Below, piece by piece: positions 1 to 8,126 of a stretch of DNA of 23,225 bases. Below the pieces are notes generated by a model. It did no database searches. It was given only the letters and a program-made list of their open reading frames with translations, and was not told where the DNA came from. The DNA lies in contig CAZTPJ010000060.1 in assembly GCA_964614515.1 (NCBI GenBank), positions 1-23,225 of the forward strand, written 5' to 3'. The DNA is from CAZTPJ01 sp964614515. Its GTDB lineage: Bacteria; Planctomycetota; Phycisphaerae; Phycisphaerales; UBA1924. How positions within the stretch are numbered: the stretch's first letter is position 1; the number at the start of each line of letters is the position of its first letter. The position numbers were made by a program, and so were the translations under genes.

Positions 1-168
1 GAGCGCGCATGCGCGAGCCGTATGCGCGCATACGAGAGCCGTGAGCGCGCATACGAGAGCCGTGAGCGCGCATACGCGAGCCGTATGCGCGCATACGAGA
101 GCCGTATGCGCGCATACGAGAGCCGTGAGCGCGCATGCGCGAGCTGTGTGCGCGCATACGCAAGCCAC
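1..168. repeat. Tandem array of eight 21-bp units
   Basis: Eight units of exactly 21 bp lie head to tail. Most contain GCGCGCATACGAGAGCCGT or a one- or two-base variant, and the last unit is the most degenerate. Each unit holds a 13-16 base run of strictly alternating purine and pyrimidine (for example TATGCGCGCATACG), a pattern prone to Z-DNA. Because 21 is a multiple of three, the array stays open as a reading frame and gives a repetitive R-A-Y-E-S-R-type peptide, which I do not regard as a gene. The array begins at the window edge and may extend to the left. Confidence 0.9.
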
Positions 169-250
169 GCAAGCAAGCCAAAGCTGCGCATGCGTGCCCG
201 CGACGGCGGATCTTGCGCTCACGCCCCCGCCGTCAAACACCCGCCGGGTG

Positions 251-367
251 GCATGGCCATCGCTCTGGATGGCTATGCGCCGGGTGGCATGGCCATCGCT
301 CTGGATGGCTATGCGAGGATCGAGGCGGGTTGCACGCATGCATAGCCACGCAGGGCCGTGGCCATGC
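251..367. repeat. Three hairpin repeats of family A (GGCCATCGCTCTGGATGGC type)
   Basis: Two copies of a 36-bp unit lie in tandem. Each folds as an 11-bp stem (251-261 with 268-278; 287-297 with 304-314) with one G-T wobble and a GCTCTG loop. A third, related hairpin pairs 340-350 with 357-367, with one mismatch. The same family occurs at 8063-8086, 23008-23035 and, inverted, at 23090-23225. This is a dispersed intergenic repeat with no coding content; its role is unknown. Confidence 0.8.
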
Positions 368-401
368 CACCCCCCCTTGCCTTCTCCTTCGCGATCTTCG
401 C
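266..401 (+). repeat. Left arm of a 136-bp inverted repeat spanning the window
   Basis: The reverse complement of this segment matches 23090-23225 over 136 positions with 4 mismatches and no gap. It contains one full family A hairpin, the related 340-367 hairpin, a C8 run and a CTTCTCCTTCGCGATCTTCG tract. The match stops at the right window edge, so the true repeat may be longer. Confidence 0.9.
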
Positions 402-607
402 GCTGCCTTCGCGACCTTCGCGTCCCCTTCGCGACCTTCACGACGAACGCCCCCTCCGCGACCTCCGCGTGATCTCCGTGATCTCTGCGTACTCCCCCCG
501 CCGGCCGCCGCGAGGGCCACACCACAACACCCCTCCATGTCTCCTGTGAATCTTCCCCGCGTCTCCTGTGAATCTCCCCCCAGCCCGCATCCCTACCCTT
601 CGGGCCT
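402..607. other. Gene-free leader upstream of purM with degenerate repeats
   Basis: The stretch is rich in CTTCGCG and CCGCGACC words (402-480). It contains a fragment of the CTCCGCG/TCTGCGT repeat family (about 455-492). Two tandem units of 22 bp, each with GTCTCCTGTGAATCT, lie at 539-560 and 561-582. I see no convincing promoter, riboswitch or gene. Confidence 0.6.
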
Positions 608-1762
608 ATGGCCAAACCTGCACGCGGGAACCGAACCAAGCCCGACGCCAAGCCTCGGCAGGCGAACTCGCACGGCCTGACCTATGCCCAGGCCGGCGTG
701 GCCCTCGAAGAAAAGGACACGTTCACCGAGTCCCTCGCGGCCGTGATGCGACGCACGCATGGGCCGCGCGTCATCGACAACCCCGGCGGGTTCGCGGGCC
801 TGTTTCGCCTCGACTTCAACGAGAAACTCTTCAAGCGGAACTATCGCGACCCGGTGCTGGTGGCCTGCTGCGATGGCGTGGGGACGAAGGTGAAACTCGC
901 GGGGCAGGTCGGCGTGTTTGATACGGTCGGCATTGATCTCGTCGCGATGAGCATCAACGACCTGATCGTGCAGGGCGCGGAACCGCTCTTCTTCCTCGAT
1001 TACATCGCCGTGGGCAAGGTGGATCGCCCCATGCTCGATGCGCTCGTGCGCGGCGTGGCCGAGGGATGCCGCACGGCCGGGTGCGCCCTGCTCGGGGGCG
1101 AGACGGCCGAGATGCCCGATGTGTATGCCCCCGGCGACTTTGACCTCGCGGGCTTTGCCGTGGGCGTGGTGGAACTCGATCGCGCGATGAACCCCGAGCG
1201 TGTGACGCCGGGTGATGTTGTCCTGGGCCTGGCATCGGATGGGATTCACTCGAACGGATACTCGCTCGTGCGGCGGGTTGTGGCACACGCGGGGCTTGAT
1301 CTCTCGCGCGTGTATGAAGATGCCCTGCCCGCGAAGACCGCGAAACGCAAGATTGGCGATGCGATGACCCTCGGCCGTGTCCTGCTCACGCCCACGCGCA
1401 TCTATGCCTCGCCCATCACGAAACTCATTCGTTCATACACGACCAAGAAGGTCATCACCGGCATGGCCCACATCACCGGCTCGGGTCTGGCGGGAAATCT
1501 TGAACGGGCGCTGAATCCGGATGTCGATGCCGTGATCGATCGCTCGGCCTGGCCCGTGCCGCCGGTCTTCCGGTTCCTGCAGAAGGCGGGCGCTGTGGAT
1601 GAGGAGGAGATGCGGCGGGTGTTCAACATGGGCATCGGATACTGCGTGGTCTGTCGCCCGGCGTTCGCCGAGGCCATCGCCACCAAACTCACGCGGTCGG
1701 GCGAACGCGTCCGCCGCATCGGCATCGTCAAAAGGGGCAGGGGCCGGGTCGTGGAGCGATGA
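608..1762 (+). CDS. purM: Phosphoribosylformylglycinamidine cyclo-ligase (AIR synthetase)
   Basis: This cytoplasmic enzyme of de novo purine synthesis converts FGAM and ATP to aminoimidazole ribotide. The 384 residues carry the family's landmarks in order: YAQAGV (26-31), the DNPGGFAGLF segment (57-66), DGVGTK (89-94), then MSINDL with the following QGAEPLFFLDY, and GGETAEMP before GDFDLAGF. The first 25 or so residues are a basic, probably disordered extension beyond the usual length of about 345. No Shine-Dalgarno sequence precedes the ATG, but no other in-frame ATG lies before the conserved core. No other pur gene is adjacent; the next gene starts 38 bases downstream on the same strand. 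Confidence 0.96.
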   Translation: MAKPARGNRTKPDAKPRQANSHGLTYAQAGVALEEKDTFTESLAAVMRRTHGPRVIDNPGGFAGLFRLDFNEKLFKRNYRDPVLVACCDGVGTKVKLAGQVGVFDTVGIDLVAMSINDLIVQGAEPLFFLDYIAVGKVDRPMLDALVRGVAEGCRTAGCALLGGETAEMPDVYAPGDFDLAGFAVGVVELDRAMNPERVTPGDVVLGLASDGIHSNGYSLVRRVVAHAGLDLSRVYEDALPAKTAKRKIGDAMTLGRVLLTPTRIYASPITKLIRSYTTKKVITGMAHITGSGLAGNLERALNPDVDAVIDRSAWPVPPVFRFLQKAGAVDEEEMRRVFNMGIGYCVVCRPAFAEAIATKLTRSGERVRRIGIVKRGRGRVVER

Positions 1763-1800
1763 GGCTTGCGGGCGATGCCCACGTTCGTTAGGATGTGTTC

Positions 1801-2604
1801 ATGCGACGGCGTGCCATGATGATGATGATCGGCGTGTGCCTCGGCGGCCTTGCCAGCGCGGGCCTCGTGCGCGAGCAAGTCGAGCCGACGCCCTTCTGGC
1901 AGGAGATCCCCTCCGCAGCGTTCAAGTTTGAGATGCTGCCGATCCCCGCCAGCGCGGATGGCGCGATCAAGCCCTTCTGGATGAGCCGCCACGAGATCAC
2001 ATGGGAAGCCTTCGACGTCTTCATCTACGCGCTCGATGAAGATGATGGCGAAGTCGTCGATGCCGTCACGCGACCATCCAAGCCGTACCTGCCGCCCGAT
2101 CGCGGCTTTGGGCACGAAGGCTTCGCGGCCATCAGCATGTCGCACAAGAGCGCGATGGAATTCTGCGTATGGCTCTCCGCGCGAAGCGGACGAACGTATC
2201 GCCTCGCGACGGAAGATGAATGGGAACATGCGTGCCTGGCCGGGGCACAGGGGCCGTATTCGTTTGGCGATGCACGCACGGCCGTGGACCACGCCTGGTT
2301 CAAGACCAACGCGGATCGCCGTCCGCATCGCGTGGGGACAAAGAAGCCCAACGCCTGGGGCCTGCACGACATGCACGGCAACGTGGCCGAGTGGGTCGTC
2401 GGTCGCGATGGGACGATGGTCGTCAAGGGGGGGGCGTACAACGACGGCGTCGAAGCACTTCGCGCGGAGGCGCGGGTGGAGAATGACCCCGCGTGGAACC
2501 GCAGCGATCCGCAGATTCCAAAGAGCCAGTGGTGGCTCGCCGATGGGCCGTTCATCGGCTTTCGTGTCGTGTGCGAAGGGCCGGATGTGAAGCAGTCGAA
2601 GTGA
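1801..2604 (+). CDS. Exported SUMF1/formylglycine-generating-enzyme-fold protein
   Basis: The 267 residues begin with an export signal (MRRRAMMMMIGVCLGGLASAG) and continue as a SUMF1-type domain. Visible landmarks are SRHEITWEAFDVF, the stretch ending in RLATEDEWEHACLAG, GLHDMHGNVAEWV, VVKGGAYN and a final IGFRVVCE. Active formylglycine-generating enzymes have a cysteine in the last motif (GFRC); here that place is valine, so sulfatase maturation is doubtful and a binding or structural role is likelier. A GTG at 1795 would add two residues, but AGGA at 1790-1793 lies 7 bases before the ATG at 1801 and favours it. A G8 run lies at 2427-2434. The next gene follows closely, suggesting co-transcription. 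Confidence 0.85.
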   Translation: MRRRAMMMMIGVCLGGLASAGLVREQVEPTPFWQEIPSAAFKFEMLPIPASADGAIKPFWMSRHEITWEAFDVFIYALDEDDGEVVDAVTRPSKPYLPPDRGFGHEGFAAISMSHKSAMEFCVWLSARSGRTYRLATEDEWEHACLAGAQGPYSFGDARTAVDHAWFKTNADRRPHRVGTKKPNAWGLHDMHGNVAEWVVGRDGTMVVKGGAYNDGVEALRAEARVENDPAWNRSDPQIPKSQWWLADGPFIGFRVVCEGPDVKQSK

Positions 2605-2640
2605 TCCATGGTGGATCGCGCGAGAAAGGGAGCGTGCAAC

Positions 2641-3966
2641 GTGAATCAGCAGCCAACTCGACGTGACGTGACGCGACGGGAGTTTGTCAGGACCGCCGCC
2701 GGGGCCGCCGTCGCCGGGCCGCTGCTCGCCTCGGGCCTGAGCGTGGCGCGATCGGCGTGGGTCGCGGGGTCTGACTCGCTGCGCGTGGGTCTGGTGGGCT
2801 GCGGCGGCCGTGGGACGGGCGCCGCGCTGCAGGCCCTTCGCGCGGACAAGGGCGCGGTGCTGCTCGCCATGGCCGACGTCTTCCCGGAGCGCATCGCATC
2901 GAGCCTCAAGCACATCAAAGATCAGTTCGCCTCGGAAGAATCGCCGCGAGTGCAAGTCACCGAAGCCACGCAGTTCGTCGGCTTTGACTGCTGCGAACGC
3001 CTCATCGCTTCGGGCGTCGATGTGGTGCTCCTCGCGACGCCGCCGGCTTTTCGGCCCGCCCACATGCGAGCCGCCGTGGATGCCGGCGTCCACATGTTCA
3101 CCGAAAAGCCGATGGCCGTCGATGCCCCGGGCCTTCGCGAAGTTCGCCGCGTCTGTGAAGAGGCCCGCGCGAAGAATCTCAATGTCGTCTCCGGCTTCTG
3201 CTGGCGATACTCCGACGCGGAGCGAGCGGCGTTTGCGAAGATCCGCGAAGGCGCCATCGGCCGCATTCTCAGCGTCCACACAACGTATCACACCAGCACG
3301 CTCTCCAAACGTCCGCGGCAAGCCGGCTGGTCTGACATGGAGTGGCAACTGCGCAACTGGTGGCACTTCAACTGGCTCAGCGGCGATCACATCGTCGAAC
3401 AGGCATGCCACAGCATCGACAAACTCGCCTGGGCGATGGATGATGAAACGCCCGTGCGCTGCGTCGCCCTCGGCGGCCGCGCCGCACGCGAAGGCCCCGA
3501 ATCCGGCGATGTCTTCGATCACTTCACCGTGATCTATGAATACGCCGACGGCCGGCGCTGCTTCCACACCTGCCGACAGATCGATCGATGCCCATCGGAC
3601 AACTCGGACTACATCTACGGCACAACCGGCGCCGCAACCGTCAACGGCTGGACCCCCACGCACGACCTTCGCGATCACGACGGCAACACGACGTGGCGAT
3701 ACGACGGCCCGCGCCGCGACATGTATCAGAACGAACACGATGCGCTCTTCGCGGCCATTCGCGCCGGCACGCCCATCAACGATGGCCCGTGGATGGTCAA
3801 CAGCGTGATGATGGCGATCATGGGACGCATGGCCGCGTACACCGGACAAACGATTCAGTGGGACCAGGCGTGGGAATCGCAGCAGCGTCTGGGGCCGGAA
3901 CGGCCGGAGATGGGCGATGTGGCCGTGGAGCCTGTGCCCGTGCCGGGCAAGACGCGGTTTGAGTGA
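2641..3966 (+). CDS. Tat-exported Gfo/Idh/MocA family oxidoreductase
   Basis: The 441 residues open with a twin-arginine leader (TRREFVRTAAGAAVAGPLLASG), then a Rossmann fold with GLVGCGGRGTG from about residue 50 and the family's EKP motif at 155-157. The C-terminal half follows the Gfo/Idh/MocA alpha/beta pattern, with a conserved HSIDKL stretch. Members are usually NAD(P)-dependent sugar or cyclitol dehydrogenases; exported ones are frequent in planctomycetes and their substrates are mostly unknown. I chose GTG 2641 because AAAGGGA at 2625-2631 is well spaced from it. The ATG at 2608 would add 11 residues ahead of the Tat motif and has no ribosome-binding site. It lies 36 bases after the SUMF1 gene. 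Confidence 0.9.
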   Translation: MNQQPTRRDVTRREFVRTAAGAAVAGPLLASGLSVARSAWVAGSDSLRVGLVGCGGRGTGAALQALRADKGAVLLAMADVFPERIASSLKHIKDQFASEESPRVQVTEATQFVGFDCCERLIASGVDVVLLATPPAFRPAHMRAAVDAGVHMFTEKPMAVDAPGLREVRRVCEEARAKNLNVVSGFCWRYSDAERAAFAKIREGAIGRILSVHTTYHTSTLSKRPRQAGWSDMEWQLRNWWHFNWLSGDHIVEQACHSIDKLAWAMDDETPVRCVALGGRAAREGPESGDVFDHFTVIYEYADGRRCFHTCRQIDRCPSDNSDYIYGTTGAATVNGWTPTHDLRDHDGNTTWRYDGPRRDMYQNEHDALFAAIRAGTPINDGPWMVNSVMMAIMGRMAAYTGQTIQWDQAWESQQRLGPERPEMGDVAVEPVPVPGKTRFE

Positions 3967-3983
3967 TGAAGCGACCGCCGGAT

Positions 3984-4221
3984 GGATTCACCGCGGAGAA
4001 CGCGAAGATCGCGGAGTTTCGAGCTGAAGACCAGAGCATCTGCCGCTAAGGAGGAGAAGATTCACCACAGAGGCGCCGAGGGCACAGAGGGAATGCAAAT
4101 GTGGAGAGAAGTCGAGAGCGGGAATCGAAACACAAGCGGAAGTCAACCTGTCACTGATCGTATCAACACCATCTTCTTCAATCACTTCCTCCGTGACGTC
4201 CGCGATCTCCGCGGTGAATCC
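3984..4221. mobile_element. MITE-like non-coding element with 33-bp terminal inverted repeats
   Basis: The ends (3984-4016 and 4189-4221) are inverted copies matching at 28 of 33 positions, both built on GGATTCACCGCGGAG. The interior contains the related CACCACAGAGGCGCCGAGGG and CACAGAGG words. The only reading frame through it is made of repeat sequence and has no recognisable domain. Similar CACCGCGGAG/CACAGAGG words are familiar as dispersed repeats in many bacterial genomes. I saw no transposase in the window and no clear target-site duplication. Fragments of the same family lie at about 455-492 and 10890-10922. Confidence 0.6.
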
Positions 4222-4272
4222 CTTCCTCAATGAACCAAAGGCATGAAGGAGTCGGATGTGGGGGATTTTCAG

Positions 4273-5193
4273 ATGAGCGGAGTCACACGGCGGGAGTTTC
4301 TTGCGGTCAGCGCCGGCGCGATCGCGGCGGGTGCGACGGCCGCCAGCGCGGGCAATCCCGCCGTCACACCCTCGCCTGCGCCCTCGCGCGTCGCGCTTCG
4401 CAAAGCGGTCAAGTACGGCATGATCGGCGTGGGCGCGACGGTGCGCGAGAAGTTCGAGGCCGCGCGCGACGCAGGCTTCGAGGGCGTCGAACTCGATTCC
4501 CCCGACGGCCCCGCGACCGACGAGGTGCTGCGCGCGAAGGAAGCCACGGGCATCGAGGTCCCCGGCGTCGTGGACTCGGTGCATTGGCGCGATGCGCTCA
4601 GCGATGCCGACGCTGGGGTACGCGCTCGCGGGCGCGCTGCACTCGAGCAGGCGATCCGCGACTGCGCATCCTACGGCGGAACCAGCGTCCTGCTCGTCCC
4701 CGCCGTCGTGCGGAAGAACGTGTCATACTCGCAGGCGTATGTGCGGTCGCAGATCGAGATTCGCTCCGTCCTGCCGCTCGCACGCCAACTCGGCGTGCGC
4801 ATCTCCATCGAGAACGTCTGGAACAACTTCCTGCTCAGTCCCATCGAGGCCGCGCGATATGTCGATGAACTCGGCGCGGACGCCGTCGGTTGGCACTTTG
4901 ACGTCGGCAACATTGTCAACTACGGCTGGCCGGAGCATTGGATCCGCACGCTCGGCCCCCGCATCACGCGCCTGGATGTGAAGGAGTTCAGCCGCGCCAA
5001 GCGCGACGCCGAGGGCTTGTGGAAAGGCTTCAACGTCGAACTCGGCGAGGGCGATTGCGACTGGCCCATCGTGATGACCGCGCTGGCCGAGATCGGCTAT
5101 CAGGGCTGGGCGTGCGCGGAGGTCGCCGGCGGCGATGCGGACCGCCTCGCGTTTCTCTCAAAGCGAATGGATGTGATATTCACGCGGCCGTAG
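4273..5193 (+). CDS. Tat-exported sugar phosphate isomerase/epimerase-like TIM-barrel protein
   Basis: The 306 residues start with a twin-arginine leader (VTRREFLAVSAGAIAAGATAASAG) and continue as an AP-endonuclease-2/xylose-isomerase-like barrel. Likely metal ligands are E180 in SIENVWNN and H208/D210 in WHFDVGN, with DVKEF and a late CAEVAGGD following as in the family. The reaction is probably isomerisation or epimerisation of a sugar or polyol, but the substrate cannot be read from sequence. ATG 4273 sits 7 bases after GGGGGA (4260-4265); ATG 4243 would add ten residues before the Tat motif and is less likely. Its proximity to the Gfo/Idh/MocA gene suggests a shared periplasmic sugar-derivative pathway. 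Confidence 0.85.
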   Translation: MSGVTRREFLAVSAGAIAAGATAASAGNPAVTPSPAPSRVALRKAVKYGMIGVGATVREKFEAARDAGFEGVELDSPDGPATDEVLRAKEATGIEVPGVVDSVHWRDALSDADAGVRARGRAALEQAIRDCASYGGTSVLLVPAVVRKNVSYSQAYVRSQIEIRSVLPLARQLGVRISIENVWNNFLLSPIEAARYVDELGADAVGWHFDVGNIVNYGWPEHWIRTLGPRITRLDVKEFSRAKRDAEGLWKGFNVELGEGDCDWPIVMTALAEIGYQGWACAEVAGGDADRLAFLSKRMDVIFTRP

Positions 5194-5216
5194 CGCCGCG
5201 ATTGTGGAGTTGTGCC

Positions 5217-7943
5217 ATGCAAACGAGCGAACATCGAAGTGTGTTGACGAACGTGGCCCGCGTGTGGCGGTCGATGGTGGTGGGGTGCATCGCGGCGGGG
5301 TTGTACGCATGTGCGGCCGGGCCGACCTCAGCACAATCAGCCATCCAGGAGCCGGGAACCATCATCGAAGCGTCCGACTTGAACTTCGACTACTACGGCG
5401 GGCTGATCCTCGACACGAATATCCCCACGCCCGAGTCAATTCTCGGATTCCCCATCGGCGAGCACTTCATCCGCCACGCCGACACGCTGCGATATCTCGA
5501 CGCCCTCGCCGCCGCGTCGCCGCGCGTGAAGATCGAACGCTACGGCCAGTCGCACCAGCGCCGCGACCTGGCCATCGTGACCATCTCTTCGCCCGAAAAT
5601 CTCGCCAGGCTCGACGACATCCTCACCGACAATCGCAAACTCGCGGACAAGAACACGACGGAAGCCGAAGCCAACGCAATCATCGAACGAAACCCCGCCA
5701 TCGCATGGTTCAGTTTCAGCGTACACGGCAATGAAGCGTCATGCACCGACGCGGCCGTGCAACTCGCCTATTCGCTCGCCGCCGCGAAGAACCCGGAGGT
5801 TGACGAGGCCCTGCGCAACGTCGTGCTGGTGATCGATCCGCTGCTGAACCCCGACGGGCGCGAGCGATATGTCACCTGGTACGAAAACGTCGCCGGATCA
5901 AAGCCGAATCCGAATCCTCGCGCGGCCGAGCACAGCGAGCCGTGGCCCGGCGGGCGCAGCAATCACTACCTGTTCGACCTCAACCGCGACTGGCTCTGGC
6001 TGATTCATCCCGAGAGCCGCTCGCGACTGAAGGTCTATCGCCGCTATCTGCCACAACTCCACATCGACCATCACGAACAGGAAGCCAACAACCCCTTCTT
6101 CTTCGGCGCGGGCGCGGACCCATACAACCTCAACATACCCGCCGAAACGCGCGAGTGGATCGAACGCTACGGCCAGGCGAACGCCGCCGTCTTTGACCAG
6201 CACCAGCGCATGTACACGACCAAGGAACGCTTCGACTACCTCTATCCGGGATATGGCAAGGTGTTGCCCGTCTATCACGGGGCCATCGGCATGCTCGCGG
6301 AAAAGGGTGGACACAGCCGCGCCGGACTCGCCCTGAAACTCGAACAGCAGAACTACACGCTCACGCTGCGCGAACGCGCCCGAGATCACTTCCTGCTCGC
6401 CATGAGCAACCTCGAAACCACCGCCGCGCATCGACAGGCACAACTCGAACGATTCCGCCGCTATCACATGACGGCCAACGAAGGCCCAGGCCCGGCCGCG
6501 TTCATCATCTCCGCCGACAACGACCCCGCGCGGCTCGCGCGCCTGTGGGACTTGTGCGAATCACACGGCATCGAAGTCCACGCCCTTCGCGATGACTTCA
6601 CCGGCAGCGCGCTGCACGGCTATCGCCACGGCAAGCCGGTCGAAGGTGCCGTCGTGCCCGCCGGCTCGTGGGTCATTCGCAAAGACCAGGCGCGCGGCGC
6701 GCTGGCCGTGGCCCTCCTTGAACGCTCCACCACCGTCTCGACCAATCGAACGTATGACATCACCGGTTGGAGCCTGCCGATCATGTTCGGACTCGATGCG
6801 TGGTATGCGACCGAGTCGCTCGAAGCGCCCACGCAGCCTGTCACGACGTGGACCGCGCCCCCGGCCGTGCAAACCGGCGAGGGTGATGCGCTCCGCGTGA
6901 TCGACTCGTCGCAGTTCATGTTCCCCGTGGCCGTGGGCATCGCGGCCGAAATGGATCTCGGCGGTCGATATGCGTCTGAAGCGTTTGAACATGACGGACA
7001 GCGCTTCGCGATTGGTTCGCTGATTGTGCATCGCTTCATGAATCGCGAGGCGGACTTCAATACGTTCGAGTCGCGAGTCCTCGCGGCCGGCGTAAATGTG
7101 CATCGCAGCGCAACGGGCCTGACGAGCGATGGCCCCGTGCTTGGCGCGGCGGGCAATCCGCTCTTCCGCGCGCCGCGCGTCCTGCTGCTTCGCGGTTCCC
7201 CCGCCAGTTCACTGAGTTTCGGCCAGATCTGGCACCTGCTCGACATGCAGATGCCCTTCCCGCACACGATCATCGAGGCGGATGATCTCTCGCGGACCAT
7301 CCTCGATGAACACACCGTGGTCATCATCCCCGACGGCGGCGGACACTCGGAGTCCGCCACGGAACTCCTGCGAACATGGGTGCGAGGGGGGGGGACGCTC
7401 ATCGCCGCCGGCGGCGGCGCGGCATCCTGGGCCGCGAACTCCATCGCGGAAGTCCGCGCGGCCGCCGCCGACCGCCCGCCCGCCGAGCGCGCCGCGCCCG
7501 ATCGCACCGAGGGCGAAGCCGGAGGACGTCGCGATTCTGGACGAACTTCCCTGCTCCAGCGCACCTTTCAGGAACGATCCGAACGCGCCAACATCGGACG
7601 CATTCCCGGCCCGATGCTCGCGGCCGACCTCGACGTGACCCATCCCCTGGCCGTGGGCGTCGGCGAATGGATCGGCGTCATCAAGCGAGGGGGGGGGACG
7701 CTGGCGATGTCGGACTCGGGCTATGTCGTGGCGCGGTTCGGCGAGCCGGCCGTGATCGGCGGGATCATCTCGGAAGAGAACGCCAATCGCATCGCGGGGG
7801 AGCCGGCCGTGTCGCACCACCGCGTCGGCTCGGGTGCGGTGATCTGTTTCAGCGATGATCCGACGATCCGCGGCTTCAACATCCACGCCTCGCGCTTGCT
7901 GATGAACGCGATCGTCTTCGGCCCGGTCCTCAGCGGCTTCTAG
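5217..7943 (+). CDS. Exported M14-family zinc carboxypeptidase-like protein, large
   Basis: The 908 residues start with a hydrophobic leader ending near AQSA (about residue 41); a LYAC sequence inside it could instead be a lipobox. The M14 catalytic set is visible: HGNE (zinc ligands H170 and E173), NPDGR (211-215), LNRD (N256, R257), DHHE (284-287, third zinc ligand) and a probable general base E362 in MLAEKGG. M14 enzymes hydrolyse C-terminal residues or act on cell-wall peptides. From about residue 660 a second region with VVIIPDGGG and a glycine-rich segment resembles a class-I amidotransferase-like fold, giving about three times the length of a minimal carboxypeptidase. Two identical G9 runs (7386-7394, 7689-7697) lie in frame. 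GGAG precedes the ATG. Confidence 0.88.
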   Translation: MQTSEHRSVLTNVARVWRSMVVGCIAAGLYACAAGPTSAQSAIQEPGTIIEASDLNFDYYGGLILDTNIPTPESILGFPIGEHFIRHADTLRYLDALAAASPRVKIERYGQSHQRRDLAIVTISSPENLARLDDILTDNRKLADKNTTEAEANAIIERNPAIAWFSFSVHGNEASCTDAAVQLAYSLAAAKNPEVDEALRNVVLVIDPLLNPDGRERYVTWYENVAGSKPNPNPRAAEHSEPWPGGRSNHYLFDLNRDWLWLIHPESRSRLKVYRRYLPQLHIDHHEQEANNPFFFGAGADPYNLNIPAETREWIERYGQANAAVFDQHQRMYTTKERFDYLYPGYGKVLPVYHGAIGMLAEKGGHSRAGLALKLEQQNYTLTLRERARDHFLLAMSNLETTAAHRQAQLERFRRYHMTANEGPGPAAFIISADNDPARLARLWDLCESHGIEVHALRDDFTGSALHGYRHGKPVEGAVVPAGSWVIRKDQARGALAVALLERSTTVSTNRTYDITGWSLPIMFGLDAWYATESLEAPTQPVTTWTAPPAVQTGEGDALRVIDSSQFMFPVAVGIAAEMDLGGRYASEAFEHDGQRFAIGSLIVHRFMNREADFNTFESRVLAAGVNVHRSATGLTSDGPVLGAAGNPLFRAPRVLLLRGSPASSLSFGQIWHLLDMQMPFPHTIIEADDLSRTILDEHTVVIIPDGGGHSESATELLRTWVRGGGTLIAAGGGAASWAANSIAEVRAAAADRPPAERAAPDRTEGEAGGRRDSGRTSLLQRTFQERSERANIGRIPGPMLAADLDVTHPLAVGVGEWIGVIKRGGGTLAMSDSGYVVARFGEPAVIGGIISEENANRIAGEPAVSHHRVGSGAVICFSDDPTIRGFNIHASRLLMNAIVFGPVLSGF

Positions 7944-8126
7944 CGCAATGCCCGCGGTGGCACGGGCGTCTCGATGCTCTGGAGAAACGGTGCTTGACGC
8001 GAGCCGTGGCCACGGTTCGACGTGGCCACGCGGCATGTGCAGTGCGCGACATCGCTTGCATCGTGGCCATCCAAAGCGATGGCCACGGCACACGACGTCA
8101 GTGTCAATGAAAACTTTCGCAACCGT
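7944..8126. repeat. Intergenic family A hairpin and degenerate repeat words
   Basis: A perfect 9-bp stem, GTGGCCATC with GATGGCCAC, spans 8063-8086 with a 6-base loop (family A). Just before it, CGTGGCCACG-type palindromes lie near 8004-8032, and a degenerate GGCACGGGCGTCTCG word (family B-like) at about 7957. The hairpin lies between two convergent genes (peptidase plus, csrA minus) and could stop transcription from either side, but has no T tract. Confidence 0.65.

Noticed and set aside
1..168. Possible CRISPR array
   Set aside because: The units are contiguous with no spacers, and no cas gene is in the window.
22..345. Open frame of 107 codons through the 21-bp array
   Set aside because: It is kept open by the repeat period, gives a monotonous R-A-Y-E-S-R peptide and runs into hairpin repeats. 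There is no ribosome-binding site or family resemblance.
1402..3849. 815-codon minus-strand frame
   Set aside because: It is antisense to purM, the SUMF1 gene and the Gfo/Idh/MocA gene, which all have clear family motifs. Long antisense frames are common at this GC content.
3982..4233. 83-codon plus-strand frame between the Gfo/Idh/MocA and TIM-barrel genes
   Set aside because: Its sequence is the translated MITE-like repeat (HHRGAEGTEG, FLRDVRDLRGE), with no domain.
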